This document shows positions 37,709 to 46,143 of a DNA stretch of 64,000 nt, piece after piece. The position numbers and the translations under genes were made by a program. The notes beneath the pieces are model-generated. The model was not told the origin of the DNA, ran no database searches, and worked only from the letters and a program-made list of their open reading frames with translations. The first letter of the stretch is position 1. Every line of letters begins with the position of its first letter. The DNA lies in contig OY969418.1 in assembly GCA_963699175.1 (NCBI GenBank), forward strand, positions 620,001 to 684,000, read 5' to 3'. The stretch comes from JACPYM01 sp963699175 (GTDB taxonomy: Bacteria > Acidobacteriota > Blastocatellia > RBC074).

Positions 37709-38125
37709 TCACTGGCGGGCTGGCTGCGAGGCAGTCAGCTCACGCGCGCTACTCTCTCTGATTTTTTGCTGGGCGACATTGAGCTTGGCGCTGGTGATCT
37801 GCAATGCCAGCAAGACTTGCTCTTTGGCTCGCTCACCTTCGGCTTGCTCAAGGGCCAGTTGGCGTTGTTGCTCGCGATAACGGTGAACACCAAAGCCAGC
37901 CATCACCAGCAAACAAGCCATTGCGCCCACAGTAGCCCAACGCAGTTGTGACACCTGGAAGAATCCAGTCAGCCTCTGCCACCAACTCAAAGTTTCACCG
38001 CGCTGCACAACACGCTCGGGTTGAGGCTGTTCAGCGAGACGCGCCATCACTCGCGCAGTGAAATCAGGACTCGGCTCCTCGCGTTGCAAGGCCTCGCGCA
38101 AAGCCTTCTCCAACTCGATACTCAT
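37709..38125 (-). CDS. Predicted membrane anti-sigma factor
   Basis: A 138-residue protein starting 12 bp after the sigma gene. The N-terminal cytoplasmic part has 'ALREALQREEPSPDFTARVM', the usual short motif of acidobacterial anti-sigma-like proteins; a membrane segment follows at about 65-82 ('VGAMACLLVMAGFGVHRYRE'), then a helical, Gln-rich periplasmic tail. The zinc-binding HxxxCxxC of ZAS-type anti-sigma factors is absent. The anti-sigma call rests mainly on position, size and topology. Confidence 0.75.
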   Translation of the reverse strand: MSIELEKALREALQREEPSPDFTARVMARLAEQPQPERVVQRGETLSWWQRLTGFFQVSQLRWATVGAMACLLVMAGFGVHRYREQQRQLALEQAEGERAKEQVLLALQITSAKLNVAQQKIRESSARELTASQPARQ

Positions 38126-38137
38126 ACGTCTTCTCTC

Positions 38138-38779
38138 CTAAACCGTTGGCTCTCCTAATGTCCGGCTGACCTTCTCGCGCAAAATCGCCAACGAGCGGCG
38201 CAGGTGGCTCTTAACCGTGTTGAGCGGCATTTCAAGCACAGCCGCGATCTCTGTCGGGTCAAGGTCTTCCTGATACCGCAAAGTAACGATCAAACGCGGG
38301 GTCGCCGGTAGTGTGGCGACAAAGCGGCGCAACGTTTCCTGCAAAAACGGATCAGACGGTTTGACCGGGGCTGCCGGCTCACTGACTTCTTCCAATTCGA
38401 CTGTTTGCATGCGATTGCGCCTCACGTAATCAATGCAGCGATGCCCCGTCACCTTGCGCAGCCAGAATTTCAAATGCTCCGGCGATTCGATGGCGGCGAG
38501 GTTGCGATAAAGGTGTAGAAAGACCTCTTGCGCCAACTCTTCGGCGACGGCGCGGTCGCGTAAAAAATTACGGGCGACGCTAAAGACCATCGCCTGATGC
38601 TCGCGCACCAACGCGGCAAAGGCCGTCTGATCTCCCTGCCGGGCTTGGGTGAGCGTCTCACCTCCCACACTCGAAGCGCCTCCCGAAGCGATTTGCTGCA
38701 TTCTCTGTCCTGCGAGGTTGTGCCCCGCAAGCTTGTCGGGGGCCTCGTTGATTGTCGCATTCCTGCTTACACTTGGCAT
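38138..38779 (-). CDS. ECF-type RNA polymerase sigma factor
   Basis: A 213-residue ECF sigma factor. Region 2 is 'QAMVFSVARNFLRDRAVAEELAQEVFLHLY' in pieces (-10 recognition), with 'FWLRKVTGHRCIDYVRRNR' after it. Region 4 is 'PRLIVTLRYQEDLDPTEIAAV' and 'PLNTVKSHLRRSLAILREK' (-35 helix-turn-helix). It is the first gene of a minus-strand operon, followed by a predicted anti-sigma, a small membrane peptide and the VWA/DUF4252 genes. It probably drives its own operon. A terminator separates it from the gene upstream. Start ATG 38779; an alternative at 38701 (MQQIAS) would shorten the non-conserved N-terminus. Confidence 0.92.
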   Translation of the reverse strand: MPSVSRNATINEAPDKLAGHNLAGQRMQQIASGGASSVGGETLTQARQGDQTAFAALVREHQAMVFSVARNFLRDRAVAEELAQEVFLHLYRNLAAIESPEHLKFWLRKVTGHRCIDYVRRNRMQTVELEEVSEPAAPVKPSDPFLQETLRRFVATLPATPRLIVTLRYQEDLDPTEIAAVLEMPLNTVKSHLRRSLAILREKVSRTLGEPTV

Positions 38780-38883
38780 TACGCTGGGTGGGTGACGCGA
38801 GGGTGCAAAAAGATGCAGAAAAATTTGTCAGGCGCTGGATTGGGACGATTTGGCCATGCATCCCGCCAATGAACAAAAACAGC

Positions 38884-38916
38884 GACGGGCACTCAACTCT
38901 AAGTTGAGTGCCCGTC
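38884..38916. terminator. Bidirectional intrinsic terminator
   Basis: Arms GACGGGCACTCAACT (38884-38898) and AGTTGAGTGCCCGTC (38902-38916) form a perfect 15-bp stem with a 3-base loop. TTTCTCC follows on the plus strand and TGTTTTTG on the minus strand. It lies downstream of the small exported-protein gene at 38949 (minus strand) and upstream of the sigma gene. Confidence 0.85.
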
Positions 38917-38948
38917 TTTCTCCTGCCCCAAATTATTCGTTTCCTTGA

Positions 38949-39221
38949 TTAGAAACGGTGGCGGAACACAAAGCCCCGATGGAAGCGGTCGAACCGATGC
39001 AAGCGGTGACGATAGAACCACCAGTCGTTATCGCGGCGGCGGCGCTCGCGCCATTCATCGCGATCATCGTCGTGATCCTTGTGATACTTTTTCTCTTTAC
39101 GCTCCTTCTCGTGTTTGTCTTTGGCCTGCACCGCATACATGTTCGACATACCAGGGGCGATGATGAAGGTTACAGCCAAAGCTAAAGCGAATGCGTATTG
39201 TTTGATCTTTTGCACGTTCAT
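38949..39221 (-). CDS. Small exported protein with charged His/Arg/Asp-rich tail
   Basis: A 90-residue protein: signal peptide about 1-33 ('FALALAVTFIIAPGMSNMYA'), then an extremely charged mature part with Lys/Glu/His/Asp ('DKHEKERKEKKYHKDHDDDR') and an aromatic/Arg/His tail ('WWFYRHRLHRFDRFHRG'). AAGGAGG and AAAGGA precede the ATG, supporting a real gene. The composition suggests metal or polyanion binding, though nothing proves it. A terminator follows directly, so it is expressed alone. No family recognised. Confidence 0.65.
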   Translation of the reverse strand: MNVQKIKQYAFALALAVTFIIAPGMSNMYAVQAKDKHEKERKEKKYHKDHDDDRDEWRERRRRDNDWWFYRHRLHRFDRFHRGFVFRHRF

Positions 39222-39455
39222 AATTCCTTTGCCTCCTTGTTGCGGTACTCACCGCGTTGTTTTTCAGGTTTCGTTTTCAACTTCCTTCCTTCTCGTCAGG
39301 TGCAAGGTAGCCGGAATTCAGCAAGAGCACGGCGACAGAGGTCATAGGCTGCGTGTGACATAGGCAACATTCGCTCAATTTGCCGCTTATTACTTTGCGT
39401 GGTGCGCGGCCTTAAACTATTATCTCCCGCGACGTAATTCCTTAACGTAGTGCCA

Positions 39456-39464
39456 GGGGGGGGG
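39456..39464 (+). promoter_or_regulatory. G9 homopolymer at the ribosome binding site
   Basis: Nine consecutive G at 39456-39464 lie directly before TT-ATG (39467) of the next gene and would serve as part of its Shine-Dalgarno region. Homopolymers of this length are prone to slippage, which could alter ribosome spacing or strength. Confidence 0.55.
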
Positions 39465-39466
39465 TT

Positions 39467-39739
39467 ATGACCTATCAGACCTTATTTCTAAATGCGGCCA
39501 TCGTGAGCGGGTTGGTGATCCTTTCGCGCTTCGTGGCAACCGTTTGGCAGACGGTGATCGCCTGCGTGCTGATCGTGTTAGGCGTGCTTTTGAGTGGCCA
39601 ACTTAGTCTGGCTCTATTTCTAAATATTAGCGTCTGCGGCGCGGTCGTAATCCTCTCGCGGCGCGCTGAAAAGAATTTGCAGATCGTTTGCGGTGCGGTT
39701 CTGCTAGTCTTGGGGTTAATCTTGAGCCACTTCATCTGA
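39467..39739 (+). CDS. Small membrane protein with two internally similar halves
   Basis: A 90-residue membrane protein with about four hydrophobic segments. Its two halves look alike: 'FLNAAIVSGLVILSRFVATVWQ' with 'CVLIVLGVLLSG', then 'FLNISVCGAVVILSRRAEKN' with 'AVLLVLGLILSH', suggesting an internal duplication. No family recognised. It has a G-run as its ribosome site and is 49 bp upstream of the BlaI-like gene, possibly in the same unit. Confidence 0.65.
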   Translation: MTYQTLFLNAAIVSGLVILSRFVATVWQTVIACVLIVLGVLLSGQLSLALFLNISVCGAVVILSRRAEKNLQIVCGAVLLVLGLILSHFI

Positions 39740-39788
39740 AGGAGAGAGACACCAAGCAATTGTCCGACGATTATGACTAAGGCTGTAT

Positions 39789-40232
39789 ATGAAAAGTTTT
39801 CCTTTTGCGACAGCAAAACTCCATAAACTGCGCGATCACCTCAGCGCACACCTAGGGCCGCTCGAGCTGGAGGTGATGGAGATGATCTGGCAACGCGGCG
39901 AGGCCAGCGTGCGCGCCATTCATCTGGCATTCAGTGAGCGGCTGGCCTACACCACCTTAATGACGACGCTTGACCGGTTGCACAAGAAAGGGCTGCTGGA
40001 GCGGCGCAAGGACGGGCGCGCCTTTATCTACTCGCCGCGGTTCTCACCTGCGGAATTAGAGCGTGGCCTGGTGCGCCGTGCAATTGACAGCCTGCTGGGG
40101 CATGGTACGCACAGCGTTGAGCCTCTATTAGCTTGTATTGTGGATGCTGTGACTGAGCACGACCAGGAACTACTAGACGAGCTTGACCGCCTGATTCAAG
40201 CAAAACGGCGTAAGTTGGAAGAACACGGCTGA
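39789..40232 (+). CDS. BlaI/MecI/CopY-family transcriptional repressor
   Basis: A 147-residue winged-helix repressor: 'LGPLELEVMEMIWQRGEASV', 'LAYTTLMTTLDRLHKKGLLE' (recognition helix and wing) and the dimerisation tail 'DSLLGHGTHSVEPLLACIVD'. BlaI-type repressors are inactivated by cleavage when a membrane metalloprotease partner is activated. The M56 protease gene begins about 30 bp downstream, forming the usual pair. In this phylum such pairs often sit beside TonB-dependent receptors or transporters, as here; the target operator was not identified. Confidence 0.92.
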   Translation: MKSFPFATAKLHKLRDHLSAHLGPLELEVMEMIWQRGEASVRAIHLAFSERLAYTTLMTTLDRLHKKGLLERRKDGRAFIYSPRFSPAELERGLVRRAIDSLLGHGTHSVEPLLACIVDAVTEHDQELLDELDRLIQAKRRKLEEHG

Positions 40233-40261
40233 GTTTGATCTGTCTCTACCAGGATTGGTTT

Positions 40262-41263
40262 ATGTACGAACTACTTGGTCTCTGTCTGGCTTTGGCAACC
40301 TTGTTGGCGCTCAATAGCGCGGCTTCGTTGGCGACATCTCTATTGTGGCATTGTGTAGCTCCGGCCTTGAACGATTGGCCTGCGACGGCACGCGCGCGGT
40401 TGCTCTTTACGCTACGTTTATTACCAGCCGTCACAGCCACCGTTGTGGTCTGTCTGGTTCTCTTGCCTGCTTATGTCGCACACGAACCACGCCACACTGA
40501 GGAAGAAGTGAGTTTCAAGCTAGCAGGTTTAGCTTGCCTGTCTGCCGCCGGTTTATTGCTGGCGAGTTGGCGTGGGATTGCCACTTGGCTGGTGACGCGC
40601 CGCTTATTGAGGAATTGGCTGCAAAATGCCGAGCCATTGCCGCCGGATACTTTCGCGCTGCCGGCCTACCGCTTACGCCACCCCTTTCCCGTAATGGCGT
40701 TGGTAGGCACTTGGCGTCCGCGTCTGTTTATTGCTGAAAAATTGCTGGCCGAACTAAATCCAGCGGAGTTGGCGGCGGCACTGGCACACGAGGCTGGGCA
40801 CTTGGCCGCGCGCGACAACGGCAAACGGGCGTTGTTGCGCGCCTGCCGCGATGTGTTGACGTTAGTGCCTTGTGGCCGCGCACTCGATCGTGCCTGGGAC
40901 GCAGCGGCGGAGGAGGCAGCAGACGAATATGCGGCGCGGACTAGCCAATCAACCGCTTTGAATCTGGCAGCGGCGCTGGTCAAAATCGCGCGCCTCGTGC
41001 CAATGCAAATGAAGCCCGCCACGCCGATCAACGTCTCGTTTATTGACGCCGATGCTAGTTTCCTAACCCGCCGCGTGCAACGCCTGGTGCAAATGGCCGA
41101 GACCGCCAATCCACGCTACGAGACGGTCACGCAAAGTGTCGTAGCCTTGCAAATGCTCGTTCTCGGAGCGATCTTTTGTTTGGCGTTCCTCGTCATCAGC
41201 AACCCCACCTTGCTCTCCGGCGCACACGAACTTCTGGAAGTTTTCGTGCGTGGTTTGCAATAA
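40262..41263 (+). CDS. M56-family membrane metallopeptidase (BlaR1/MecR1-like)
   Basis: A 333-residue membrane protease. ATG 40262 is preferred, having AGGA 7 bases upstream; TTG 40235 would add nine residues. About four membrane segments flank a zinc-protease domain with the HExxH-type motif 'LAHEAGHLAARDNGKR' (His-Glu-Ala-Gly-His) and the downstream acidic helix 'AWDAAAEEAADEYAA'. It has no C-terminal penicillin-binding sensor, so its signal differs from classical BlaR1. It likely cleaves or triggers the BlaI-like repressor encoded just before it. Confidence 0.9.
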   Translation: MYELLGLCLALATLLALNSAASLATSLLWHCVAPALNDWPATARARLLFTLRLLPAVTATVVVCLVLLPAYVAHEPRHTEEEVSFKLAGLACLSAAGLLLASWRGIATWLVTRRLLRNWLQNAEPLPPDTFALPAYRLRHPFPVMALVGTWRPRLFIAEKLLAELNPAELAAALAHEAGHLAARDNGKRALLRACRDVLTLVPCGRALDRAWDAAAEEAADEYAARTSQSTALNLAAALVKIARLVPMQMKPATPINVSFIDADASFLTRRVQRLVQMAETANPRYETVTQSVVALQMLVLGAIFCLAFLVISNPTLLSGAHELLEVFVRGLQ

Positions 41264-41377
41264 TCATTCGAACTTAGAGTCTTGCTTGGTCAGCCGTAGC
41301 TACGACCGCTGGTAGTAGCTTCTTGCCCTGGCTAAGATCAGGTTTGCCTCTGAACGATTCCGCCTTATCAAATTCGT

Positions 41378-41464
41378 TGTCCGACAAGCTGCCAGAGCTT
41401 GTCGCGGATTTCCAGTTGCGTCTAAATGCCGAGACCGCGACAGGCTCTGGCAGCTTGTCGGACA
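41378..41464. repeat. Inverted repeat of the TCCGACAAGCTGCC family
   Basis: Arms 41378-41407 and 41435-41464 match over 30 bp with one mismatch. It ends 11 bp before the ATG of the TonB receptor, and the long open frame upstream of that ATG is this repeat read through. Related copies are at 20549-20630 and 44224-44268. Confidence 0.9.
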
Positions 41465-41475
41465 TTTTCCGAGAA

Positions 41476-44211
41476 ATGCTTATGTGTATATGTAATAGAA
41501 AACTTCTTTCCGCTTTGCTCAAGAGCCTACTTCTTATTGTTCTATTCAATGCTTGCTTGTATGCGCAAGACCATACCTTGTCAGGCGTGGTAAAGGATCA
41601 CCAGGACGCCCCGGTCGCAGGTGCAACGGTCAGTCTGTTGAGCGGGCGGCAAACTGTGATTGCCACCGGCGCTACCGATTCTCAAGGCAAGTTCACTATC
41701 AGCAAGCTCGCCTCGGGCACATACGAAGCGCTAGTAACCGCGCGCGGCTTTGCGCCACGCCGCCGCGCTGTGCAGCTTCCTGCAGGCGACGATAGCAAGC
41801 TTGAAATCAAGCTTGGCCTCGAAGCCTTGACGGCTGAAGTCACCGTCACCGCCGATGTCGGTCTGGTGCAGGACCCTGACAAGACCACGCAGCAGGTCAA
41901 CGTGATTGATGAAGAGAAGTTGCAAGAACGTGCGTCTTCCGTCCTGGCGCAAGCCTTTCGCGAAGAGCCGGGCTTGCAGTTGCAACGCACCAGCGCGACC
42001 ATCGGCGGCGTCTTCGTGCGTGGCATGACTGGCGCGAAAGTGGTCGTCTTCGTTGACGGCATTCGCTACTCGACGGCGGCGATGCGCGGTGGCATCAACA
42101 CCTTTTTCAATTTGAATGACACCTCTAGTCTGCGCGCGGCGGAAGTCTTGCGCGGGCCGAACAGCGCGCAATTCGGCAGCGACAGTTTGGGCGGCAGTAT
42201 TCAACTGATCTCGCGCACGCCGCTTTTCACTGCTGACAAATGGGAGACGCACGGAAACCTCAGCACGCATTACAACTATGCCGACCAGGGCTTCGGCAGC
42301 AACGCGCTGGTCACTTTCGGCAATCCTGAGTTGGCCGTGCTCTTCAACTTGTACGGCCATCGCAGCAGCACGCTACGCAGTGGCGGCGGCTTTGATTCGC
42401 ACGCGGCAGTCAATCGGTTCTTGGGTATTCGCTCCGACGTTTTAGACGGCAAGCGTTCGACCGATACGGCTTTTACGCAATACGGCGGGTTGTTCAAGCT
42501 GACCTACAAACTTACGCCGAATGATTTTCTCTCCGTGCATTACAACCGCGCGCAGATTGACGGCGGCAAGCGTTTCGATCAAACGCTGGGTGGCGACGGT
42601 AATTTGATCGCTGACCTGCGCAATTTCATGAACGACTTCTTTTATAGTCGTTACGAGCACATCAGTGCCGGTTTATTCGAGACGGTCTCACTTTCGTATT
42701 CCTACAATGCCCAACGTGAAGAGCGTGTAAATCAAGGCGGCAACGGCAGCCCGACAGCCGCCATCACTTTCCAGCCCGAGCGGACAGTCGTGCATGGCTT
42801 CCAGGGACAGGCAACCGAGCACTCCCGCCACAACAGCTTGATCATCGGCGGCGAATTCTATTACGACCGTATACGGACGGATTCATACTCGCTCAATCCG
42901 GTAAATGGCGTAGCGACGGTTGCGCGGGGCCGCGTGCCTGATCGCGTGACTTACAAGAGCGGCGGCATTTACGTCCAAGACGTATTCACGGCCATTCCTG
43001 AACGCCTGCGGCTGACAGGCGCAGTACGCTATGGGCGCGCGGCCTACCGGTCGCGCGCAGCTAATTCGCCGCTAGTTAATGGACAACCGCTCTGGCCTGA
43101 CGATTCGCTGGCCGCCGATGCCGTCACGCCACGTTTTGGCGCAGTAGTGACCATCTTCGAAGGGCTAAATCTTTCGGCGCAGGTCAGCCGCGGCGTCCGC
43201 ATACCGCACATTACCGACCTGGGCACGCTCGGATTGACCGGCGCAGGCTTCGAGGCCAATGCCGCCGATTTAGCGGGCGCGGGCGCGACTGTCGGTTCGA
43301 CTGCCGACGCCAGTGCAGTCTCAATCGGCATCCCGGTGGGCCAACTCAAACCCGAATCACTATGGAGTTATGAAGGCGGCATTCACTTGCAACGCAGCCG
43401 CATTGACATTGATTTCAACGGCTTCGTCAACGACCTCGACAACAACGTCGCCTATCAGGCTTTGATCTTACCGGCGGGCGCGGTCGGCAAACGGCTGGGC
43501 GATCAAACGATCACCTCGCAAACGGCCAGTGGGGCGGTCTTCGTACCACTCTCAACCGTGCCGGTGCTGGTTCGTTCCAACTTCGACAAGGCGCGCATCT
43601 ACGGCATCGAGCAAAGCTTTAACTTACGCATCACCAACTCGCTGACCTTCGGCCAGAACTTCACCTATCTGCACGCCGAAGACGCGCGTACCGGCCTGGC
43701 GCCCAATATCGAAGGCGGCACGCCCGCGCCGCAAGGCTACGCTCGTGTGCGTTATGAACCGGCAGGCAAACGCTTCTGGATCGAGCCTTACGTATTCGGC
43801 GCGCGGAAGCAGGATCGGCTCTCCACGCTCGATCTCGGTGATCGGCGCACGGGCGCGACACGCTCGCGCGCTAACATCGCCAACTTCTTCACGCGCGGCG
43901 CCTTGGTGCGCGGGCTGATCGGAGCGGGTGCAGACGGACGCCTCGGCACGGCGGATGATATTTTGTCGCCGACGGGCGAGACGCTCACGCAAGTGCAAAA
44001 CCGCGTGTTGGGCACGGCTAACAGCGCCCCGCTTTATCGTTACATTCCGGGTTTTCTGGTCTTCAGCGTGCGTGGCGGCTTTCGCGTGGGCGAACGCCAC
44101 GATGTAATCGTTGACCTCGAAAATCTCAACGACAAAAACTATCGCGGCATCAGTTGGGGAATGGACGCGCCAGGCCGCAGTTTCGGCTTCCGCTACAACT
44201 ACAGGTTTTAA
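41476..44211 (+). CDS. TonB-dependent outer-membrane receptor
   Basis: A 911-residue outer-membrane receptor. The ATG at 41476 (or 41482) is chosen because a signal peptide follows ('LLIVLFNACLYAQ'); the frame upstream is only the inverted repeat. Next comes a carboxypeptidase-regulatory-like beta domain ('LSGVVKDHQDAPVAGATVSL'), the plug ('VLAQAFREEPGLQLQRTSAT', 'VLRGPNSAQFGSDSLGGSIQ') and a 22-strand barrel ending in an aromatic residue ('FGFRYNYRF'). It imports a bulky ligand using energy from TonB; the ligand is unknown. It may be controlled by the BlaI/M56 pair 220 bp upstream. Confidence 0.93.
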   Translation: MLMCICNRKLLSALLKSLLLIVLFNACLYAQDHTLSGVVKDHQDAPVAGATVSLLSGRQTVIATGATDSQGKFTISKLASGTYEALVTARGFAPRRRAVQLPAGDDSKLEIKLGLEALTAEVTVTADVGLVQDPDKTTQQVNVIDEEKLQERASSVLAQAFREEPGLQLQRTSATIGGVFVRGMTGAKVVVFVDGIRYSTAAMRGGINTFFNLNDTSSLRAAEVLRGPNSAQFGSDSLGGSIQLISRTPLFTADKWETHGNLSTHYNYADQGFGSNALVTFGNPELAVLFNLYGHRSSTLRSGGGFDSHAAVNRFLGIRSDVLDGKRSTDTAFTQYGGLFKLTYKLTPNDFLSVHYNRAQIDGGKRFDQTLGGDGNLIADLRNFMNDFFYSRYEHISAGLFETVSLSYSYNAQREERVNQGGNGSPTAAITFQPERTVVHGFQGQATEHSRHNSLIIGGEFYYDRIRTDSYSLNPVNGVATVARGRVPDRVTYKSGGIYVQDVFTAIPERLRLTGAVRYGRAAYRSRAANSPLVNGQPLWPDDSLAADAVTPRFGAVVTIFEGLNLSAQVSRGVRIPHITDLGTLGLTGAGFEANAADLAGAGATVGSTADASAVSIGIPVGQLKPESLWSYEGGIHLQRSRIDIDFNGFVNDLDNNVAYQALILPAGAVGKRLGDQTITSQTASGAVFVPLSTVPVLVRSNFDKARIYGIEQSFNLRITNSLTFGQNFTYLHAEDARTGLAPNIEGGTPAPQGYARVRYEPAGKRFWIEPYVFGARKQDRLSTLDLGDRRTGATRSRANIANFFTRGALVRGLIGAGADGRLGTADDILSPTGETLTQVQNRVLGTANSAPLYRYIPGFLVFSVRGGFRVGERHDVIVDLENLNDKNYRGISWGMDAPGRSFGFRYNYRF

Positions 44212-44223
44212 CCCTCCCTACTC

Positions 44224-44268
44224 TCCGACAAGCTGCCAAACCCGCGACAAGCTCGGCAGCTTGTCGGA
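44224..44268. repeat. Short copy of the TCCGACAAGCTGCC repeat family
   Basis: TCCGACAAGCTGCC (44224-44237) faces GGCAGCTTGTCGGA (44255-44268) with a 17-base loop that contains another CGACAAGCTC. It lies 13 bp after the TonB receptor stop and could also serve as the end of that transcript. Confidence 0.85.
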
Positions 44269-44345
44269 CAGTACGTCGCAAAGCACGAAGCACTGGGTGT
44301 AAGATCAGCCAGACTTCGTGCTCTTTTGTTGTTTGGAGGGTGATT

Positions 44346-44906
44346 ATGCGGTTGTTTGTGGCAATTGAATTGCCGAATGAAATCAAGGCTCAGTTAGCCT
44401 CATTGCAAAAAGAACTACGACAAGCGCAGGCTGAAGTAAGTTGGACAAAGCCGGAGAATTTGCATCTGACACTCAAATTCCTCGGCGAAGTTAGTTCAGA
44501 GCGAGTCAAGTTGATTGAGCAAGCCTGCCTGGAAGCTACGCGCGGATGCAAGCCGTTGTTGCTCACCACACAAGAGACGGGCTTTTTTCCCAATGCGCGG
44601 CGCCCGCGTGTTGTCTGGGCTGGGCTACAAGGGGATTCGGCTGACCTACAAGCCTTGCATAAAAGTTTGGAAGCGCAACTCGCCACGCTGGGCTTCGCGC
44701 GTGAGGAAAAGCCCTTTCACCCACACCTGACCTTGGGCCGCGTCAAGACAATGAAAAATATTCAGCAGCTTGTTAGCCGCACCGAGGCTTATCAATTACC
44801 GCTGCTCGCTTTCACCGTCTCTGAGCTTGTGCTGATGCAAAGCCAACTTCATCCTAGCGGCTCAATCTATACACCACTGTTCTGCGCACAACTCGGCACA
44901 ATGTGA
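44346..44906 (+). CDS. thpR: RNA 2',3'-cyclic phosphodiesterase (2'-5' RNA ligase family)
   Basis: A 186-residue member of the 2H phosphoesterase family that opens 2',3'-cyclic phosphate RNA ends. Both catalytic motifs are present: 'NLHLTLKFLG' (first H-x-T) and 'FHPHLTLGRV' (second). The N-terminus 'MRLFVAIELPNEIKAQL' and 'FFPNARRPRVVWAGL' are family-typical. ATG 44346 with GGAGGG upstream is chosen over a longer read-through frame. It appears monocistronic. Physiological role in bacteria is still unclear. Confidence 0.92.
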   Translation: MRLFVAIELPNEIKAQLASLQKELRQAQAEVSWTKPENLHLTLKFLGEVSSERVKLIEQACLEATRGCKPLLLTTQETGFFPNARRPRVVWAGLQGDSADLQALHKSLEAQLATLGFAREEKPFHPHLTLGRVKTMKNIQQLVSRTEAYQLPLLAFTVSELVLMQSQLHPSGSIYTPLFCAQLGTM

Positions 44907-44986
44907 GTTGACCTGCCTTTCATACTTTCCGCCGCCTGCTGCTTGTCAGCCAACAGACTGCGCGTGCTAAAGTAGCGCAGCGTGTT

Positions 44987-45087
44987 CCTGGGAGCGCACG
45001 CGGCTCGCGTGCAGGGTTGAGTAGCGTAGCGATAGCTCGGCGGGTGTACCATCCATCACCCGCACGCGAGCCGCGTGCGCTCCCAGG
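44987..45087. repeat. Perfect inverted repeat, 26-bp arms
   Basis: CCTGGGAGCGCACGCGGCTC.. at 44987-45012 is exactly complementary to 45062-45087, with 49 bases between. It lies between thpR and the AIM24 gene, ending 41 bp before the latter's ATG. Confidence 0.9.
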
Positions 45088-45127
45088 CTAATCAACCAAT
45101 GACTATCAACGTGGAAAGGAAGTTCAG

Positions 45128-46048
45128 ATGATTTGTCCGAAATGTGGTACGCAACTCTCTGCTGACGCGCGTTTCTGCAACAACTGCGGCACGCCTGTGA
45201 CGGCTCCTCAGGCAGGCAACAATCCTCAACAAGCCGGTTATGGTGGCGGCCCGGCGGGCGGCTATGGCGCGGCAGGCGGCATTCACATTGATGCCGACGG
45301 GCGCGGCAGCGGGCGCGGCTACAATTACGAGATTCTGCATCAACCAGCCTTCTCGCTCGCGGTCATCAAGCTGCAAGCAGGCCAATCCATTCAGGCCGAA
45401 GCGGGCGCGATGGTCTCGATGTCAGCCAACGTGGATTTGCAATCTCAACTGAAGGGCGGGTTGATGGGCGCATTCAAACGCATGGTCGGCGGCGAATCGG
45501 CTTTCGTTTCGACCTTCACGGCGCAGGGTGGCGCAGGTGAAGTTACCTTTGCCCCGCCGGCGCCCGGCGACATCGCGGCTTTAGAAATGCAGAACCAGAT
45601 GTTCTATGTGCAATCCAGTTCGTACCTGGCGGGCGATCAGGGTTTGGCGATTGACACTCGTTGGGGTGGGGCGCGGTCGTTCTTTGGCGGCGAGGGCTTG
45701 TTCGTGTTGCAAGTGACGGGAACCGGTCTATTGCTGGTCTCGTCCTTCGGCGCGATCCATCGCAAACGGCTCGCACCTGGCGAACGCTACGTGGTGGACA
45801 CCGGCCACTTGGTCGCGTGGGAAGGCCACCTGCAATACAGCTTGCGCAAGGCCTCGCAAGCGGGCTGGCTGCGCAGTCTCACCAGCGGCGAAGGCATTGT
45901 CGCAGAGTTTATGGGGCCGGGTGAGATTTTGATCCAAACGCGCAACCTGCAAGCTTTTGGCAGTCTGTTGCGCGCTATGTTCCCCAATCAATCCGGTGGT
46001 ACGGGAGGCAGTATCGGGACGAGCTTTGGAAATATATTTGGCGAATAA
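45128..46048 (+). CDS. Zinc-ribbon AIM24 family protein
   Basis: A 306-residue protein. The first 24 residues form a zinc ribbon (C3-x2-C6 in 'CPKCG' and C20-x2-C23 in 'FCNNCG'), followed by a Gly-rich linker. The main domain (about 60-290) is AIM24/TIGR00266, with 'FSLAVIKLQAGQSIQAEAGA', 'GLLLVSSFGAIHRKRL' and 'GPGEILIQTRNLQAF', a beta-prism fold whose role in bacteria is unknown. In yeast AIM24 is mitochondrial. ATG 45128 follows AAAGGAAG. It ends converging on the Bax-inhibitor-like gene. Confidence 0.88.
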   Translation: MICPKCGTQLSADARFCNNCGTPVTAPQAGNNPQQAGYGGGPAGGYGAAGGIHIDADGRGSGRGYNYEILHQPAFSLAVIKLQAGQSIQAEAGAMVSMSANVDLQSQLKGGLMGAFKRMVGGESAFVSTFTAQGGAGEVTFAPPAPGDIAALEMQNQMFYVQSSSYLAGDQGLAIDTRWGGARSFFGGEGLFVLQVTGTGLLLVSSFGAIHRKRLAPGERYVVDTGHLVAWEGHLQYSLRKASQAGWLRSLTSGEGIVAEFMGPGEILIQTRNLQAFGSLLRAMFPNQSGGTGGSIGTSFGNIFGE

Positions 46049-46070
46049 CATGCGGAGACGGGGGCGAATG

Positions 46071-46125
46071 AGGGAAGGGGCGACGGGGCGAGAAGAATCT
46101 CAACTCACCCCGTCGCCCCTTCCCT
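46071..46125. repeat. Perfect inverted repeat, 18-bp arms, between convergent genes
   Basis: AGGGAAGGGGCGACGGGG (46071-46088) pairs exactly with 46108-46125. The loop is 19 bases. It sits between the converging AIM24 and Bax-inhibitor-like genes and may terminate both, though no clear T-run follows on either strand. Confidence 0.85.
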
Positions 46126-46143
46126 TAAGTCGCCCCATCCCAG

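Noticed and set aside
41323..41475. Start of the TonB receptor about 50 residues further upstream
   Set aside because: That part is read-through of an inverted repeat; the signal peptide begins at 41476/41482.
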